From: Crossaster papposus
Taxonomy: Eukaryota; Echinodermata; Asteroidea; Velatida; Solasteridae
Reading direction: 5' to 3'
Assembly: GCA_037893245.1 (NCBI GenBank)
Contig: JBAIAA010000508.1
Coordinates: 1-64,000, forward strand
DNA: 64,000 nucleotides
The notes under the pieces are model-generated. The model was not told where the DNA came from and did not search any database. It saw only the letters and a program-made list of their open reading frames with translations. This document shows, piece by piece, positions 34,455-45,514 of this stretch (the first letter of the stretch is position 1; each line of letters starts with the position of its first letter). A program made the position numbers and the translations under genes.

Positions 34455-34679
34455 CGACCGTTGCCATTGTGACCGTTGCATTGCCAACGTGCAACGTGAC
34501 GCTTCACCTCGGTTCTCGCCAACCCACGTCGTTTCTCCCCATCACTCTGGACGCAAATATCCCCTGGGAGCTCCAATTCAGAGTTTCACCAAAACCGAGC
34601 GTACAGCAGATCACTAAGGAAATCATCAAGTTCTTTGATTCCGATCCATCGATAACGGTTGCAGAATTGTACCGAATTG
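34455..34679 (+). CDS. Novel secreted protein gene, exon 3
   Basis: CTTTGCGCCTTCCTATCCCACAG precedes the exon, and GTAAGC follows it; both borders are phase 1. It encodes 75 residues: TVAIVTVALPTCNVTLHLGS, RQPTSFLPITLDANIPWELQ, FRVSPKPSVQQITKEIIKFF and DSDPSITVAELYRIG. Alternating beta-like strands are followed by a helix. CNVT offers one N-glycosylation site and a third mature cysteine. No known domain is recognised. Confidence 0.65.
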
Positions 34680-34825
34680 GTAAGCAACAACATCCGGGGT
34701 GTATTCCACGGTACGACCAAACTAGCTTCATCATACTCTGTTTTCTAGCAAATGTTGAAAGTTATAGTATAAACCTGTCAGTTGTGAATTTGTATCGTTT
34801 AAAGAAAAAGTTCTTCAAAATTTGA

Positions 34826-35838
34826 AGGTAGGATACACCATTTGCAGATATCGAAAAATGTTACTACCGAATTATTAAGAAATATCTTACTTATTTAAAA
34901 GTAAATAATGATTGCAGGCATCCAGCAAAATGATTGCGCCAGATGTCCTGTAATTAATTTAATTTTCTAATAAACATTTGGCGATCGCAAAAACAAAAAA
35001 ACAAGAACAACATCAGACTACTGCCCGACGCCAGTTAAAAACGGGTGCTGTTTTTCTTGCTTTTCTCAGCATCCATGATTGTAAAAAATTCGGACAGGTC
35101 AGTTAAACGCCATTTACTACAAAATACAACCCCCCCCCCCCCCCCCCCCAATCCACCAATTTATGATAATTCAAGCAATTACCAATGGTGTATCCTACCA
35201 TTACATCCACCTATTCCTGATAATTCAAGCAATTGCCAGTGGTGTATCCTACCTTTACATCCACTCATTCCTGATAATTCAAGCAATTACCAAAGATGTA
35301 GCCTATCCTACCATTACATCCACCCATTCCTGATAATTCAAGCAATTACCAATGGTGTATCCTACCTTTACATCCACCCATTCCTGATAATTCAAGCAAT
35401 TACCAATGGTGTATCCTACCTTTACATCCACCCATTCCTGATAATTCAGCAATTACCAATGGTGTATCCTACCTTTACATTCACCCAATCCTTATATTTT
35501 AAGCAATTACCAATGGTGTATCCTACCTTTACATCCACCCAATCATGATAATTCAAGCAATTACCAATGGTGTATCCTACCTTTACATCCACCCATTCCT
35601 GATAATTCAAGCAATTACCACTGATGGTGTATCCTACCTTTACATTCACCCAATCCTGATAATTTAAGCAATTACCTTTACATCCACCCATTCCTGATAA
35701 TTCAAGCAATTTCAAATGGTGTATCCTTCTTTTATATCCACCCATTCATGACAATTCAAGCAATTACCAATGGTGTATCCTAATTTGACATCCACTCATT
35801 TCTGACATTCAAGCAATTACCAATGTTGTATCCTACCT
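34826..35838 (+). mobile_element. TTAA-duplicating miniature element, copy 2, with expanded internal array
   Basis: It starts AGGTAGGATACACCATTTGC, 146 bases after the exon 3 splice site, and ends ATGTTGTATCCTACCT. Flanks are TTGA and TTAA. The left part matches copy 1 closely, but the right end is multiplied into a tandem array, making it about 1 kb rather than 390 bp. It lies in intron 3 of the secreted-protein gene. Confidence 0.8.
35147..35838 (+). repeat. 54-bp tandem array, about 13 units
   Basis: Each unit reads roughly GGTGTATCCTACCTTTACAT, then CCACCCATTCCTGATAATTC and AAGCAATTACCAAT. The unit equals the right terminal segment of the TTAA-family element, so one end of a transposon has been copied head to tail. 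A 20-base C run at 35130-35149 precedes it. Units vary by point changes and small indels. Confidence 0.85.
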
Positions 35839-36251
35839 TTAAAGAATGGTGCTTGACAACTACACTATACTATAACTGGTGAAGTTTTAACTATATTCCG
35901 AAAAATATTCGAAGATTTAGATTTTAAACCAACTTCTAAAGAACATTTCCTAAGATGCCTCTCTGGTACGCATTTTTGGCCTCTTTTGTTATTTTATTCA
36001 AAATGAGACCGTGCCAGAAAGAATACATTTCGAAAAGGCCAAATTAATCCGGTAACAAGCATATTGGCGGCCATTTTGAGAAGAAAAAAGTGATAAAACA
36101 ATAAATAGCTGTTACCGATCATGCTGCAAGGCTATCACGCATTTTACCTTGCCAAAAATCGCTATGAGCGCTACTCCTCTCGATCATTTTATTAACGGTG
36201 TATGGCTCATTTGGTTGACCGAGGCTGATGGCCATTTTCTATCTATCCTAG

Positions 36252-36532
36252 AATTCTCCCAGAATGCAGTGGAGGTTTATTTCGGCGGGGCGCGAGCAAT
36301 ACGCGTCGACCTCTCGCCTTCTCCAGACTGGGGCGGTCAAAGCCACACGGTCAAGCCTGGCGGTAGAAGGTTGACCTTCGACGGTGACAACTATGAGTAC
36401 CCCTCAGTCGACCACACAATTGACTTGACCGGAGTTAAGTTTGTTCAGTTCATTTCCGACTCTGGTACAGGGGCGACTTGGATCTTGTACAATGTACCCT
36501 GTGATTGGGAATTGACATATGTAGTGGATTAA
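36252..36532 (+). CDS. Novel secreted protein gene, exon 4 (C-terminus)
   Basis: TTTTCTATCTATCCTAG precedes the exon; with the G left from exon 3 the first codon is GAA, phase 1 as elsewhere. It encodes FSQNAVEVYFGGARAIRVDL, SPSPDWGGQSHTVKPGGRRL, then DHTIDLTGVKFVQFISDSGT and WILYNVPCDWELTYVVD before TAA. Short strands rich in Gly, Asp and aromatic residues suggest a beta-sandwich or lectin-like fold, but I recognise no family. The open frame extends 34 codons upstream to a non-ATG; with an ATG at 36164, an alternative unspliced start is possible. Confidence 0.65.
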
Positions 36533-36711
36533 AATAACATGAAAACAACAATAACCTAATCGACACACGTCGTTTATAAAGTCAGTTTTAATGATACAAA
36601 ATATATATGAAATATATACATGGTTTCATACATGGCTAGAAAGCCCAAAGCATGAGCTTTTATTTGGTATATAATAGAGCTCCAAAGCCCCTCCCGTTCT
36701 GGAAACACAAC

Positions 36712-37147
36712 GGGCCAAATTCATAAACGGTGATGATCACCAGATTATTTTAGTCATGTACAACTATTGTACGGTGGCTAAAACATAGAAGTGCGCGTGT
36801 GGATAAACTCCTGAGATCATCGCAATTCAGTAAGAAAATAATCCGCTGTTTTTCCAGCCGTGTACAAGTTCCTGCTTAGCCGATGTTTAGTGGTCTAGCT
36901 GTACATCATTCTATTCTTAAAAAATGGTAACTTGTACACGAGATAAACAAGCCCCTTGGGACGATTAAAACTTCTTTTGTTACTTAGACGTATGTCACTA
37001 ACCATGTACGTTTGATAAACAGCAGCTGATCTAATAATTCTTTGTGAATTCGGGCCTAGATTTGTACGTTCGATCATCAACTGTGTATACACAGTTTAGC
37101 GTAGTTAATCATGATCAAGGTGAAAACACCGTTTATAAATTTGGCCC
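36712..37147. mobile_element. Miniature inverted-repeat element, GGGCCAAATTCATAAACGG termini
   Basis: The ends GGGCCAAATTCATAAACGGTG-like and CACCGTTTATAAATTTGGCCC are inverted, 436 bp apart. It is non-coding and lies just beyond the last exon of the secreted-protein gene. The segment 37150-39365 beyond it shows no gene. Confidence 0.6.
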
Positions 37148-37989
37148 GACATGTTTGCTTATTGATTACTTCCTTGGAGGTCAAAATACACAACTGTTGT
37201 ACAACAACAGAACGACGCACACAAAGTGGTATTGAGCGGGCCATGATGACATAATGGACAGCGCGACTTAAGTGTCCTCGGCATTTATTATTTTTCTTAA
37301 TATGAAAGGATCAAGCAAGTAACCAACAACAAATAAACAATCGATTGCCGGTTGTTATGGTAACAGGCCATTTTGTGTTTTGGGCATTTTTAGCCAGTTT
37401 GGGGGCCGCAAAAACAGGTTTGTTTTTTTGCTTATTTAAAAATAAAATCTCCCAGCCAAAATACAACATTTTATCACAACATAAATTACTATATCATTAC
37501 AAAGTATCATCCTCGGCGTTACTTGAGAAAATAACTAAATGTTTTAAATGCCACCCGTATGCTATTTTTAGAACATGCATTAAAGCATGTTTTCAGAACT
37601 TGTAAAATAGTAATTGATAACCTTTTTTTGTCCCTCAAAAAGTCAACTTTCCAGGGGTCTCAGAATATTTTCTTGTTTGGATTTAATTAGAGCCAACATT
37701 GGTCTTTTCATATTTGGTGAGAAAAGTTTGGGGGATTGTGTCCTCGTAAGGCAGTACTGCATTCAAAATTGTGTCATCATATTATAAATCCACTTGGTAT
37801 ATCAAACGCTATTTAGGTGTTTTATTCTCAAATTTTAAAATAATGGTGCCTTATGTTAAAAGAGGGCACCTGATAAATCGGCGGCTAAAAATCGCTGAAC
37901 CGAACGATCGATATACCGAACAAAAAACCTCGTGATGTTCGTTATAGCGGCTGTCCACTGTACTACAACAAGATATGTGCCATTTTGGG

Positions 37990-38150
37990 TGCGCTAGCCT
38001 AATTCAAGCCCCTTAAAGACAGTGTAAAATCAACAAAGTTCAGGGCCAAGTTTCATGTAAACCAACATCACTGGGGTTTCTCAAACAACAATCAAATTAC
38101 TGCCTTGGTCTTTATCTTTCATTTAAAAAAAAAATTGGTGAGTTAGCCAA
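37990..38150 (+). repeat. Dispersed repeat, pair with 58225-58390
   Basis: CCTAATTCAAGCCCC, ACAGTGTAAAATCAACAA, CATCACTGGGGTTTCTCAAA and TTGGTCTTTATCTTTC recur in the same order at 58225-58390. Neither copy is coding. The element boundaries are not clear. Confidence 0.6.
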
Positions 38151-39369
38151 CAAAATTATATATATTCTCTATATTATTTAAACAAAGCATTTTTTCTCAT
38201 TATAGTTCGTGTTAAAAAGCTTTAGGGACGTATATGAAAAAAATCTAAATATGAGATAAATATATTATTACAAAATCATATTATATTAGTCTCGCAGCTA
38301 CACTTCAAGAATTGCATTGCTAAACTGTATCGCATGGGCGCTATGTACATGTACAGTATAATGCGTGATTGTTCGACAGTGCTGTGAACAATGTGCATTT
38401 GAATGAAGATAATTTGAGCATAAAATAAACGTGCCTCGTTGTCACGACAACGCGCATGTTGACAGGAAATTAATATCGAGTGCTCTGCAGAGTTCAAGAA
38501 GCAGAAAACTCCAACTTTGTATTCTACGTAATCAAGCATGCGTTGCACAATGAGGAAAAAAAAGAAGAGCTATATTAAATTACTAGAGCGCTAACTCTTT
38601 ATTCTTACGCGCAGAGATACTTTGAATCCATTCTGCGCACAGACATTTTGAATTCATGTGCGTGCTTGTAGAACAAAATATAAATAGATGAATTGAATTT
38701 TAAAAGTGTACTCTAATGCAACGCGCGCGCAAGTAGAACAGATGCAACAACTTACGCGCGTCATGCAAGTAAAATTAAATGTCAAGGCAAAATCATCTGC
38801 AGCGCGCGGATACGCACACGCATTTGCGCTTAATATTTTGCTAATCATTCGTTTCGATTTTGGGCGCATCGGCTTCGGTAACGCACTGTATAGAATACAA
38901 ACGCAGATATGCAAATAGCCGTACAACAGCTAGCCGTACACAATTTTGAGGTTTCCATAGGTTTGTGCACAAACATGAATGCGCCTAGCAGGCATCACAT
39001 TGTACATCGAGCCAGCGCTCTAGTAAGTAAATATAGCTCTATGGAATAAACGCATAGACCGCCAGTCGTACGTGTGCACAAAACCGTGATTGGGAAAAAG
39101 TATGGGCAAAACGACGCGTCGTTGAATGGTTGAGCGTAATGATACCGCAACTTACCGCATATATACCGCACTTACACCGCACTTATTTTAATTGTGCACC
39201 CTTTAATTCTTGTTTTTATCGTGTGTCAAGTTTTTGTCTTTAACTACTATTTTGTTGGTTTTGTTTTGTAATCACCATAAATTATATTTAGTTTACTTGG
39301 TGTTTTATAGTATATTCTTGTATTGATTTTTACATGTTTATTTTTATGTTTTACTCAATTTTTTACTTA

Positions 39370-39739
39370 CGAAAATTTTTACTACCGAATTATTAAGAAC
39401 TATCTAATACTCATCTGAAAGTAAAAATAATTCTAGGCATCCAGCAAAATGATTGCGCTAGATATCCTTTAATTATTCTGAAAAATATGATTGCGCTAGA
39501 TATCCTTTAATTATTCTGAAAAATATAATTTTATAAAGACAAATTCATAACATAAGAATAACTTGCTCGACGCCGGTTGAAAACAAACGCTGTTTTGTGC
39601 TTTTCTCGGCATTTATGATTGTAAAACTTCGGACAGGTTAGTTAAACGATATTTACTATAAAATACACACCCCACAAATCCACCCATTTATGGTACATTT
39701 GTAATTCAAGCATTTACCACATTATGGTGTATACTACCT
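39370..39739 (+). mobile_element. TTAA-duplicating miniature element, copy 3 (left end lost)
   Basis: It shares ACTACCGAATTATTAAGAAC, CATCCAGCAAAATGATTGCG and CTCGGCATTTATGATTGTAA with its sisters. It ends GGTGTATACTACCT before TTAA. The left terminus is missing. A 40-base segment (GATTGCGCTAGATATCCTTT) is duplicated in tandem near 39450-39525. Confidence 0.65.
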
Positions 39740-39907
39740 TTAATCGCGGTAGTGGATTTTATTATGGGTTTGCAACCTTTTCCATGCCGACCCGTGACCT
39801 CGTGTCAAAGCTCATAAATAAATTTTTAAAAATAGATAGATATATATATTACGCTGACTTGTTTAGAGGTTTGTGTTTGTGGATGCTGGTAAATCTATCA
39901 TGTTCTT

Positions 39908-40230
39908 GTAGTCTGGCTCCCTGAACCCAATAAGATGAAACGAAGCACTTAAAAAACGTTCTGGAATTTTACTGTCAGGGAACCAGTCTAGTTGGATTGT
40001 TCATACCCGTTCCATATGAAGCACGATATGTGGCAGAGAAAAAACCCCTCTTTTGTGTTGACCATTGTGTTCCCGGAATCTCAGGAATTCCTTTTAGGTT
40101 TCACGGGGGGGGGGGGGGGGGGGGGGGTGGGTTAGGTTACAACAGTGTTGAGTGCGTATAAAGTATAGGGATAAGAGGGGGTACCCCTCTGCCACATATC
40201 GTGCTGGGTATAACCCGTTCATATCGAACA
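39908..40230. repeat. Two adjacent small inverted repeats with a poly-G run
   Basis: TAGTCTGGCTCCCTGA (39908) pairs with TCAGGGAACCAGTCTA (39975). Next, GAAGCACGATATGTGGCAGA (40019) pairs with TCTGCCACATATCGTGCTG (40189), enclosing a 23-base G run at 40105-40127. Both look like miniature elements. Confidence 0.5.
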
Positions 40231-40696
40231 AATTATGAACTAACAAAATATGAACTAACTAAATATTGTAAATTAGGAGTAGTACATTTGATAGTTTTGT
40301 TTCCTTGATGTTTGCAAATTAATGTCTGCCTTTGTTAATTTTGGTTTAAGGTTTGTATTTTCGATCGGGACTTGAAATGTAATCGATAGGAAAAAAGGTC
40401 AGGCATTTTCAGCTCATTTATTACGCAGAGTCGAGTATTGATGAACAACCTCAATATTGAGACGAGTAAATCATTTGGATGTAATCGATTCTTCTGTCGT
40501 CTGTGAACCAGTTCCGTTCCGATTACAGAATCGGGTCTCGAATAAAAGCTGTTATTAATCACAAACTGTGTTGAGTATCGATTTGTCCTTGTAGGGTTTG
40601 GTATAAAATGCTTTGGTCGCTCCCTCTCAGAAATCAAAGTGTGGCTCGAACACAACTTGTCGGCAGATAGGCTCTCGGTGTCGTCATCCCCTGATG

Positions 40697-41080
40697 CACT
40701 TCTCCGTGGTGAGTTACATTTCGTTACTGTTTTCACGAAGAAACACAATTTTATGTGGATTTTGAAGAAAAAGCATTTTCGAGTTAATCTCAAGAGAGGT
40801 TTCTCCTATTTTAAATTCCATAAACAAATACTACTTTGCAACAACTTTTGTAGTACGGAAACCTTCACATGATTCTATGAGAGGATTGTTGTTACATGAA
40901 CCCGGCAATTAGAATTAACCACTTCTCTGTGGTGGGTTACATTTCGTCAGCGTTTTCACAAATGAAAAACACATGTGGAATTTGAATAAAAAGCGTTTTC
41001 GAGTTAATCGAAAGAGAAGTTTCTCCTATTTTAAAACTCCATAAAATACTACTTTGCAAAAACGTTTGCAGTACGGACAC
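40697..41080 (+). repeat. Tandem direct duplication, about 160 bp
   Basis: A segment from CACTTCTCCGTGGTGAG to TTTTGTAGTACGG (40697-40860) is repeated, diverged, at 40920-41079 (CACTTCTCTGTGGTGGG to GTTTGCAGTACGG). It is non-coding in both copies. From 41085 to 41450 I see nothing else. Confidence 0.65.
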
Positions 41081-41454
41081 AAATCGTACACAAATGAACA
41101 TTGATGAAATAATTCCCCCATAAATAATTCCCATAGAAGGATCACGAATGGGTCCGGAAGCGCAAAAACAAAATGGCGTACTTCATTATGTTAAAGATTC
41201 TTACGCAGTATTTAGACTTTAATTGATTTTGTTCTCCATTACTTGTTGCTTTGCTCCGGAAGACATATTCAATTCCTACTATGGAAACGGTGAGTTCTTC
41301 CTAAATTCCATCAAGTTATCTTTACTTATATGGGGTGGGCACGGCTCGCTAGTCGAGGAATGCGACCATCTTCCAAAAATTAATGTCTTGCACATTATAT
41401 AATTCTTTTGCTTTTAATAATGGTCACGTACTTTCTAACGGTAAAAGAGTGACT

Positions 41455-41600
41455 AGTTCACTCTAAAAAAGAGTGAAATTGAGTTTTGAGAACAAGACCA
41501 TTATTTAGTGAAAACTCACTCTAAAAGAATACATTTTTACTCTTTTGGGGAGCCACAAAAGAAGACAACTCTAAAAACAAATTAAATAGAAAGAGTTTTG
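41455..41600. repeat. CACTCTAAAA-type repeat block
   Basis: TTCACTCTAAAAAAGAGTGA, ACTCACTCTAAAAG and further CTCTAAAAA motifs recur here. The same CACTCTAAAAA start is the terminus of the transposon at 55070-56468, so this may be a short relative. Ends are not defined. Confidence 0.4.
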
Positions 41601-41637
41601 TTATGTTTTGAGATACAAGCGGTTTCAAGGTAAGATA

Positions 41638-41973
41638 CACCATTGGTAATTGCTTGAATTATCATGGATGTATTGGGGAAGGGGGGGGGTGTTTTCTATA
41701 TTAAATATTGTTTAACTGACCTGTCCAAAGTGTTACCATCATGGATGCTGCGAAAAGCAAAAAAACCGGCGCTCGTTTTCAACCGGCTTTGGGCAGGGGT
41801 TCTTATGATGTTCTTGGGTATTTTTTTGCGATCGCCGTCTGGCAATTACATGATATCTAGCGCAATCATTTTGCTGGATGCTTACAATCATTATTTACGT
41901 TCAAATAAGTAAGATATTTCTTACTAATTCGGTAGTAAAAATATTCGATATCGGCAAATGGTGTTTCCTAACT
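41638..41973 (-). mobile_element. TTAA-duplicating miniature element, copy 4 (inverted)
   Basis: It starts AGGTAAGATACACCATTGGT and ends with TTTGCCGATATCGAATA-like sequence on the other strand, closing CAAATGGTGTTTCCTAACT before TTAA. The order of internal blocks is the reverse of copies 1-3. It is 336 bp and non-coding. Confidence 0.75.
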
Positions 41974-42350
41974 TTAAGTATAGACGATGTTTTGCATTAG
42001 TGATGTGAATATTGTTTTAGCCTTAAAATTCACGTTGTTTAACATTGTCTGTCTGCAATACTTCGTTAAAACGCATTTTCCGTTTTGACCCAATTTGTTT
42101 AAACAAACGTCAATTAATGTTATTAATGTTTTGACAAAATTATACTCTGTGTATTAGTAATAGATTTGGATAACTGAAAAATTACTGTGTCATCTGGACG
42201 ATCCTTGAATCCTAATACAATACAGAACATACACTATGGTGGAAAGATGGGTCCAGCGGAAGATAATTATTTTAAGAGGGGAGTGATGTGATTGTGAGGT
42301 TGATGGTTCTGATGCGGTATCATCTCCGAGAATATTGAGGTTGCCAGTAA

Positions 42351-43216
42351 TGCTAGGTTCTCACTGTCGTGCGACCCGTTACGAACGCCATGATTTGCCA
42401 TTCGTAGCTGATCGTGGAATTTTCGTTTCCTTTTCTGAAATTTCACGTTTGGATACGAGTTGATGCGAGTCGATACGTTCTGGTACGATTTGGTGCGCTT
42501 GGATGCAATATAGTCACGATTGGTCAATTTCAGGTGACACGATCTGTCACGATCTGGTCTCCCGTTCAGATACGATCAGATACGTTCCGATAGGATTGTC
42601 CCGACTGAGTCCGCGATTGGGTCCCGATCTGACACGATCAGCACGATCGGGGTCCCCGATTTGGGACGATCTGGAACGTGGAGTTACGTTCCGATACGTT
42701 CCGATACGATCATCACGAACCGATGCGCTCTGTTGCGATCAGATATGATTGTGGTCGCGATGTCTTTCACGATCGGGATCGAGAGTGATAACATATTTGA
42801 GCCACGATTGGACCCCGACGGGTATATATACAGCCCGACTGACAATGGACTTCATTGTTTCTTGAACTTCTACAGAGTTAAGACTACAACCCACAATCAG
42901 ATCGCAGCGCATTTCAACAGAGGTGGTGTTTGTCTTGTCGAAGGTTGATCCCGATTACCACGATTTGGAAGCACGATTATATGCGACCTGTCGCGCTTTG
43001 TTACGATCCATTACGATCTGATGCGATGATCACGATTAAAAATTAATCGCGTTGATCGTAGAAATGTTTTGAACCGTCCAAAAATCTTCTACGATCAACA
43101 CGATAGCCAAGACTGACCTGAAGATCTGATAAGATCTGATATGATCACCACGATTACTCCACGATTAAGACCACGATTTCAATCGTGGCTCGAATCGTGA
43201 TTGTGGGAACCTAGCA
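42351..43216 (-). mobile_element. PIF/Harbinger-like element, GATCG family, copy 3 (inverted)
   Basis: It starts TGCTAGGTTCTCACTGTCG and ends GGGAACCTAGCA, flanked on both sides by TAA. It runs opposite to copies 1 and 2 and has no nested element, so it supplies the empty site for the insertion at 32640. CGATC-type motifs fill it; no gene. Confidence 0.82.
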
Positions 43217-43944
43217 TAAAGCGCCGATAACACCGACGGTGATATCCAACACGTTCCAGATCATCGGGGACTGTTATCGCATGGGATCTGGTCGCACACT
43301 GATTGCATATACGATATAGGGACTCAGTGTGATTGGCGGAGACGTCAGTCTCGGATCTTGTAAAGCTAGTTTGTCACTTACAGGACCCTTTATTTTGCTG
43401 AGGATTGTAAAACTACTATGATCAGGTGTGGATAGTACACGAAGGATGCATGTGCAGGCCAGGGTGGGGAGTGCCTTGGGCGATGCTGCAGGGTCCGCGC
43501 TATGGGCACCTGGTTATACCCCTGTCGGACCGGTCTGCGATCCCACGGCGACCTTACTGCGATGCAGTTTTCATCAAAAACGCAGTGGGATCACTACACT
43601 CTCACTGCGACCTATGCGTTCCCAGTTTGATCATCGCTACGACCTTACTACGCTCCCACTACGTACCAACTACGTTCTGTGCGTTTGTACCGCGTTCGTG
43701 CGGCGACTATAAATACAGCGAGCTCGATGTTGCTGGATATTTGCTATCTGTTGTACAATTATTATGTTCTGCCTCTCTACAGCCATGGTGAAGAGGAGAT
43801 GCACATAAGTATGTTGTGTGGATAATCATAGGCTGTATTTATACCATTTGTGGCCATTACGCATGTCAAAGTCAGAACGTACTATACACGCAGTATAATC
43901 GCAGTATAATCGCACTGTGAACGTACAGGGAGCTCCGTATATAA

Positions 43945-44992
43945 TGGCCCTGTCACACCAGAACGTTTTAGTCCAACGCGTGAGTAGCGCGTTAAAAATA
44001 GTTGATACGCTGGCAAACGCTGAAATTCCACAGAAAAAGTCAAGTGAAACCGTGATTTCAGCGTGTCCATAACGCGGTGTTAACGGGTTCATAGCGCGCC
44101 AGCGTACTACAACGACCACATGATTAGTTGTATAAAAAGCCGAAGCGCTACTACACTAATGGCCCTGTCACACCAGAACGTTTTAGGCCAACGTGTTGAA
44201 ATTTCAGTAACACGCGGATAAAGCGTTTGCAACACGCTAAGCGCGTTACCCACACGCTGTCACACGCTGAGGCAAAAATACATTTTTCAACATACCTAAA
44301 ATGTTCAGCGTTTGCCAGCGTGTGACTGCACACGCTGGCGGCGCGCAGGATGGTCGTTACTCACGCGTCGAACGCGCTAGACGATTGTTACCAACCCACT
44401 TCTCACACGCTGGCGACCCGCTGTCGTATTTTTACTATAAATCAGTGATACGTTTCTCACACGCTGAGCGCGTTCCTCACACGATACTCACGCGCTGGCA
44501 TACGCCATGAACCCGTTATCAACCTGTATGGAATTGCTGAAATCATGGTTCCACTTGACTTTTTCTGTGGAAGTTCAGCGTTTGCCAGCGTATCAACTAT
44601 TTTTAACGCGCTACTCATGCATTGGCCTAAAACGTTCTGGGGTGACAGGGCCATAACCAGCGTGTCGCCAGAGTACGACAGCGTACGCCAGCGTTCGCCA
44701 GCGTGTGAGTAGCGGGTTGATAACGATCGTTTAGCGCGTTCGACGCGTGAGTAACAAACCTCCAACGCTCCGCCAGCGTGTGCAGTCACACGCTGGCAAA
44801 CGCTGGAAATTGTATGTATGTTGAACAAAATATGTTTTCCTCAGCGTGTGACAGCATGTCCCAGCGCGTGAGTAAAGCGCTCAGCGTGTTGCTAACGCTG
44901 GCCTAGCGTTGGTCAGCGTTTGCCAGCGTGTTGCCAAAATTACAACACGTTACTCACGCGTTGGCCTAAAATGTTCTGGTGTGACAGGGCCA
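43945..44992. mobile_element. TGGCCCTGTCACACC element, interrupted by an inverted sister copy
   Basis: The termini TGGCCCTGTCACACCAGAAC are inverted and flanked by TAA on both sides (43942-43944, 44993-44995). Motifs such as CCAGCGTGT, ACACGCTGG and ACGCGTGAGTA are repeated many times. The left part up to 44156 resembles, reversed, 44490-44653; the right part from 44657 resembles, reversed, 44160-44420. This fits one element with a sister inserted the other way round. Confidence 0.78.
44160..44653. mobile_element. Sister TGGCCCTGTCACACC element nested in opposite orientation
   Basis: TAA lies at 44157-44159 and 44654-44656, and both termini read TGGCCCTGTCAC inward. At 494 bp it is close in size to the host element once the host is rejoined (about 550 bp). 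Together with its host it forms long inverted arms. It is non-coding. Confidence 0.75.
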
Positions 44993-45514
44993 TAACATCT
45001 CAATGGACGCATTAGGGGCGCCGTAGTCGTACTGGCAGCCCTGTGTGGACGCAGTATGAGCGTGAAGAAGCCATATAAGACGTAGTAGAAGCGCAGTAGG
45101 AGCGCGGTAAGAGCGTAGTGAGAGCGTGACAAGCGTACGGCGGTCGTACTTCATACGTACTTCAGTCGCAGATTTGGCAGACGGGGATACAAACTTGCTC
45201 TTGCTACGATCATGACACGCTCAGGTAGACTTCACTACGTCCGACGTCCCAGTACGTTCTTTGAGATCCCACTACGCTCTCATTGCGCTCCCACTGCGTT
45301 TTGGACCAGGTCGCCGACCCTCCGCGATTGTTTTGAGCAGGCTCAAAACAATCGCCGAGGTTTGGCGGCCATAGAGACCCTCCCACGACCTAGGTAGACT
45401 CCACTATGTTCCTATTACGCTCTTGGCGATCCTACTGCGCTTCTAATGCGTTTTGCAACCTTTTTAGTCGTCGTGGGAGCGCAACGGCAGCGTAGCTCCG
45501 GTGTGACAGGGGTA

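Larger units (their letters stand above)
43517..45514. mobile_element. PIF/Harbinger-like element, TACCCCTGTC termini, carrying nested copies of another family
   Basis: TTA flanks both ends (43514-43516, 45515-45517). The left end TACCCCTGTCGGACCGG and the right end (reverse complement TACCCCTGTCACACCGG) match closely. Subterminal sequence is full of CTACG, GCGACC and ACTGCG motifs. It contains another element at 43945-44992. No transposase frame is recognisable. Confidence 0.78.
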
